Positions 61,936-64,000 of a DNA stretch of 64,000 bases are shown here, piece after piece. Made by a program: the position numbers and the translations under genes. The notes beneath the pieces were generated by a model that saw nothing but the letters and a program-made list of their open reading frames with translations, was not told where the DNA came from and ran no database searches. The stretch comes from Symbiodinium natans. Lineage: Eukaryota; Sar; Dinophyceae; Suessiales; Symbiodiniaceae. The first letter of the stretch is position 1; every line of letters starts with the position of its first letter. The stretch is taken from the NCBI GenBank assembly GCA_905221605.1, contig CAJNDS010002205.1, positions 400,639 to 464,638 on the forward strand. The letters are read 5' to 3'.

Positions 61936-62243
61936 CTTCCGATTCGAAAATCTCTTGCTTCCCAACGCACCTCAAGCAAAGATAAACCAAGCTTGATTTC
62001 GGTGAAGTTCTGCCCCCGGCCCTCCAGCATGGGTTGGACACGTGTTGCGCATGGGATCTGGAAGAAGGCCGGAGAGCAGCCATCATTCCTTGTTAGAGAC
62101 CAGCGCATAGACTTGGCCTTTCAAGCTATGTACAATGAGGTGTGTCAAGCATTTACCTTTGAGTTGAACATGGTCGTTTGCAGGAAACTGTGAAGCAAGA
62201 GGAGGCGGGACTTCTGTGGGCAACAGCTTGTGTGCCTTGTTGA
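61936..62243 (+). CDS. Small two-exon gene candidate
   Basis: Open from 61,936, coding-like from about 61,980: KDKPSLISVKFCPRPSSMGW, then HGIWKKAGEQPSFLVRDQRI and DLAFQAMYNE. A 44-base intron is suggested at 62,140-62,183 (GTGTGTCAAG...GTTTGCAG), joining in frame to ETVKQEEAGLLWATACVPC and TGA at 62,241. Phase is kept exactly. An ATG lies at 62,029; the true start is probably further upstream. No family recognised. Confidence 0.45.
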
Positions 62244-62301
62244 AAGCTGCATATTCGCACTGCCCTGGCGTTTAACACATGTGTCAACACATGTTTAATA
62301 T

Positions 62302-62390
62302 AGGGGTCGGAATAAGTGCTAACAGTATTCCCCTTATGGTCGCTTTATAAGTATACTATAATAACCCTATTCTAATTCTTAAGGCCCCTA
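62302..62390 (+). mobile_element. Dispersed element, family D
   Basis: ATAGGGGTCGGAATAAGTGC, AGTATTCCCCTTATGGTC, TATACTATAATAACCC and TATTCTAATTCTTAAGGCCCC match the family closely. Confidence 0.65.
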
Positions 62391-63770
62391 AGAACTATGG
62401 GTCCGGAAGTCGTGAGGCCTCATGAGGCCACGTGGCAGGCTACAAAAAAATCTCGACATGCCATAGGCTGCCATGCTTCGGTGAGATAAGAGATGAGCTT
62501 CGGACGAGTGTCGGTACACCCAAACTTTATCTTGGGGCGGCGCCCAAATCTGATTCGCTGTTTTGCTTTGATACTAGTAGCGGGTCATACGCCGCCTGCA
62601 GACGAACGTTGTGATGGTCAATCGGTTGGTCTGGAAATTGGGGGACTTTGTGTGTCTATGTAAAACGTTAGGGATGCAAGGACCATGAGAACTTGTTGCA
62701 ATGCTGTGCCGCAGACGTTAAACATTCGGCCGGAAGATGTGCTTGCAACATCCGTTGATGATGGCTTGTGCGCGGGAAAAGTTTGTTTAACAGCTTTTGT
62801 GATCAGCACGTTGCGCAAGCACAGAAGGCCATCCAGTGGATTTCCTTCATTAGCTTGGAAATTGGTAATTAAATGTAATTAGGCCAAGTAAGAAGGCAGT
62901 TGGAGTCCTCCAAAAAAGTCTTAGCGCCGTCCATGCGCTCACAGGTTGGCAGCCTCCCGACCCTCTTGCCGAAGGCTGGGGTCCAGACTGTTGGGGCACT
63001 TTCACATGTGAAGCTTGAATCGGTCAGGTTGGGGAAAGATTGCCCTAAGCCCTACCCCCTAAGCTAGCCTAAATTCTAGGAGAGCGACCCTGTTGCGTAT
63101 CCTTTTCCTTGCCTAATGCCGCATAAGCTGATTTTGGAGTTTGGGCAGATGCGTTCCGGCGGCCGGGTCTAATCGCAGCTGATAAATGGAGTTGCGCACT
63201 TCAGCGAAGAGACCGCTGCTTGACATTTTACAGAATGCTGTTGGATTCGCAGGCAGGCAAGCACAAGACCATCGAAGTTCGCAAGAAGTGGCTAAATGAT
63301 GCAGTACATGAATAGCAGTAGGAATCGCAGACTGCAACAGCTGCTAAAGCATTATGCTCGCAGACGTGCTTCTGGCTTTACTTAAATTAGCCATTGCTCA
63401 CCTTGAGCATCTTCGCGCGTACAGGATGGTGCAGAGCTCAACATAGGAACCATCCAGCTCATGAAAACGTTTGCAGGATGACCTCACATCATGGCTGCCA
63501 CCACCAGCAACCTTCCTGCAACTGCTCATCTCCCGACGATGCTCAGCGCCTGGGATCGGAGGGCGAGAAAAACATGCGGCGAAAACGTGTTGAGGAGGAT
63601 GCCTTTCAGATCCTCAGAAGCCAGCTTCAGCCCAGCTCCTAGCGAAGCCTTTGCAGTTTTTGTAGTGGCCGATGAAGAAGAACCGGAGATCCTGCGAACA
63701 GCTGTGTGATTGTGTGCTGTATGGTTGCTAGTTGGATGGAGTGCGTGAGTCAGTGGGAGACATAGCGATG
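62391..63770. other. Unique DNA with weak candidate exons
   Basis: Plus frames near 63,590-63,709 are of interest: EDAFQILRSQLQPSS (stop at 63,640) and, after CCTTTGCAG, FVVADEEEPEILRTAV (stop at 63,707). A minus frame at 63,113-63,337 (EVRNSIYQLRLDPAAGTHLP) is also protein-like. None belongs to a family I recognise. Confidence 0.3.
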
Positions 63771-63798
63771 AGAGGGAGAGTGGGGGAGAGAGAGCGAA

Positions 63799-63863
<65 letters not shown>

Positions 63864-64000
63864 AAAAAAAAAGCATGCAAAAAACCAAGGGAAGAGGTGG
63901 AGAGGGAGAGGAGAGGAGAGGGAGGGAGAGGAGAGGGAGAGAGGGAGAGGGAGAGGGAGAGGGAGAGGGAGAGGGAGAGGGAGAGGGAGACAGAGACAGA
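63770..64000 (+). repeat. GA and GGGAGA microsatellite
   Basis: (GA)n with interruptions at 63,770-63,858, a short A run, then GGGAGA hexamers from 63,900 to the window end, where the repeat is cut. Confidence 0.95.

Noticed and set aside
63526-63888. 120-codon minus frame with Leu/Ser run
   Set aside because: Half of it is translation of the GA microsatellite.

Overview
The window looks like nuclear DNA of a microalgal eukaryote, most probably a dinoflagellate. The telomere-type heptamer TTTAGGG/CCCTAAA is scattered through it in dozens of short arrays. Genes are split, intergenic DNA is large and full of simple sequence, and short inverted-repeat elements recur, some inside gene introns. 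One gene encodes a secreted HYR-repeat protein. There are broken PARP-like pieces and many short pieces resembling the PPR units that dinoflagellates have in great number. A 100-base N gap marks a scaffolded assembly. The organism call is inference: no rRNA, tRNA or spliced-leader gene was found.

Layout. 1-29,150: telomere-like arrays alternate with 60-120 base GC-rich islands. An island usually has CCCTAAA on its left and TTTAGGG on its right, and many islands carry an open, protein-like frame; several resemble single PPR units. Short mobile elements, satellites and two broken genes (13.4-14.05 kb) lie among them. 29.5-31.9 kb: a split gene for a secreted protein with five HYR domains. 32.5-37.25 kb: more array/island DNA. 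37.97-41.0 kb: a split gene for a secreted protein with an aspartate tract; one intron holds CCCTAAA arrays and a long G tract. 41-45.2 kb: arrays, elements and the first copy of a 2 kb duplicated segment. 45.2-52.3 kb: almost free of telomere-like repeats, with several candidate exons and a trace of reverse transcriptase. 52.3-54.6 kb: arrays return. 54.9-59.5 kb: a block bounded by a 27-base inverted repeat, holding an AT-rich array with about 20 copies of a 15-base GC-rich core, the N gap, and a purine/pyrimidine region. 59.9-61.7 kb: second copy of the duplicated segment. 61.9-64 kb: a small two-exon gene candidate, then GA-rich repeat to the end.

Only the two secreted-protein genes are strong gene calls. 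Island exons are called from reading frame, composition and apparent AG|G acceptors; short GC-rich segments can be open by chance, so they are listed at low confidence. The most unusual feature is the arrangement of telomere-like repeats as inverted pairs around coding-like islands. The duplicated segment adds evidence that such arrays can be gained or lost at a fixed site.
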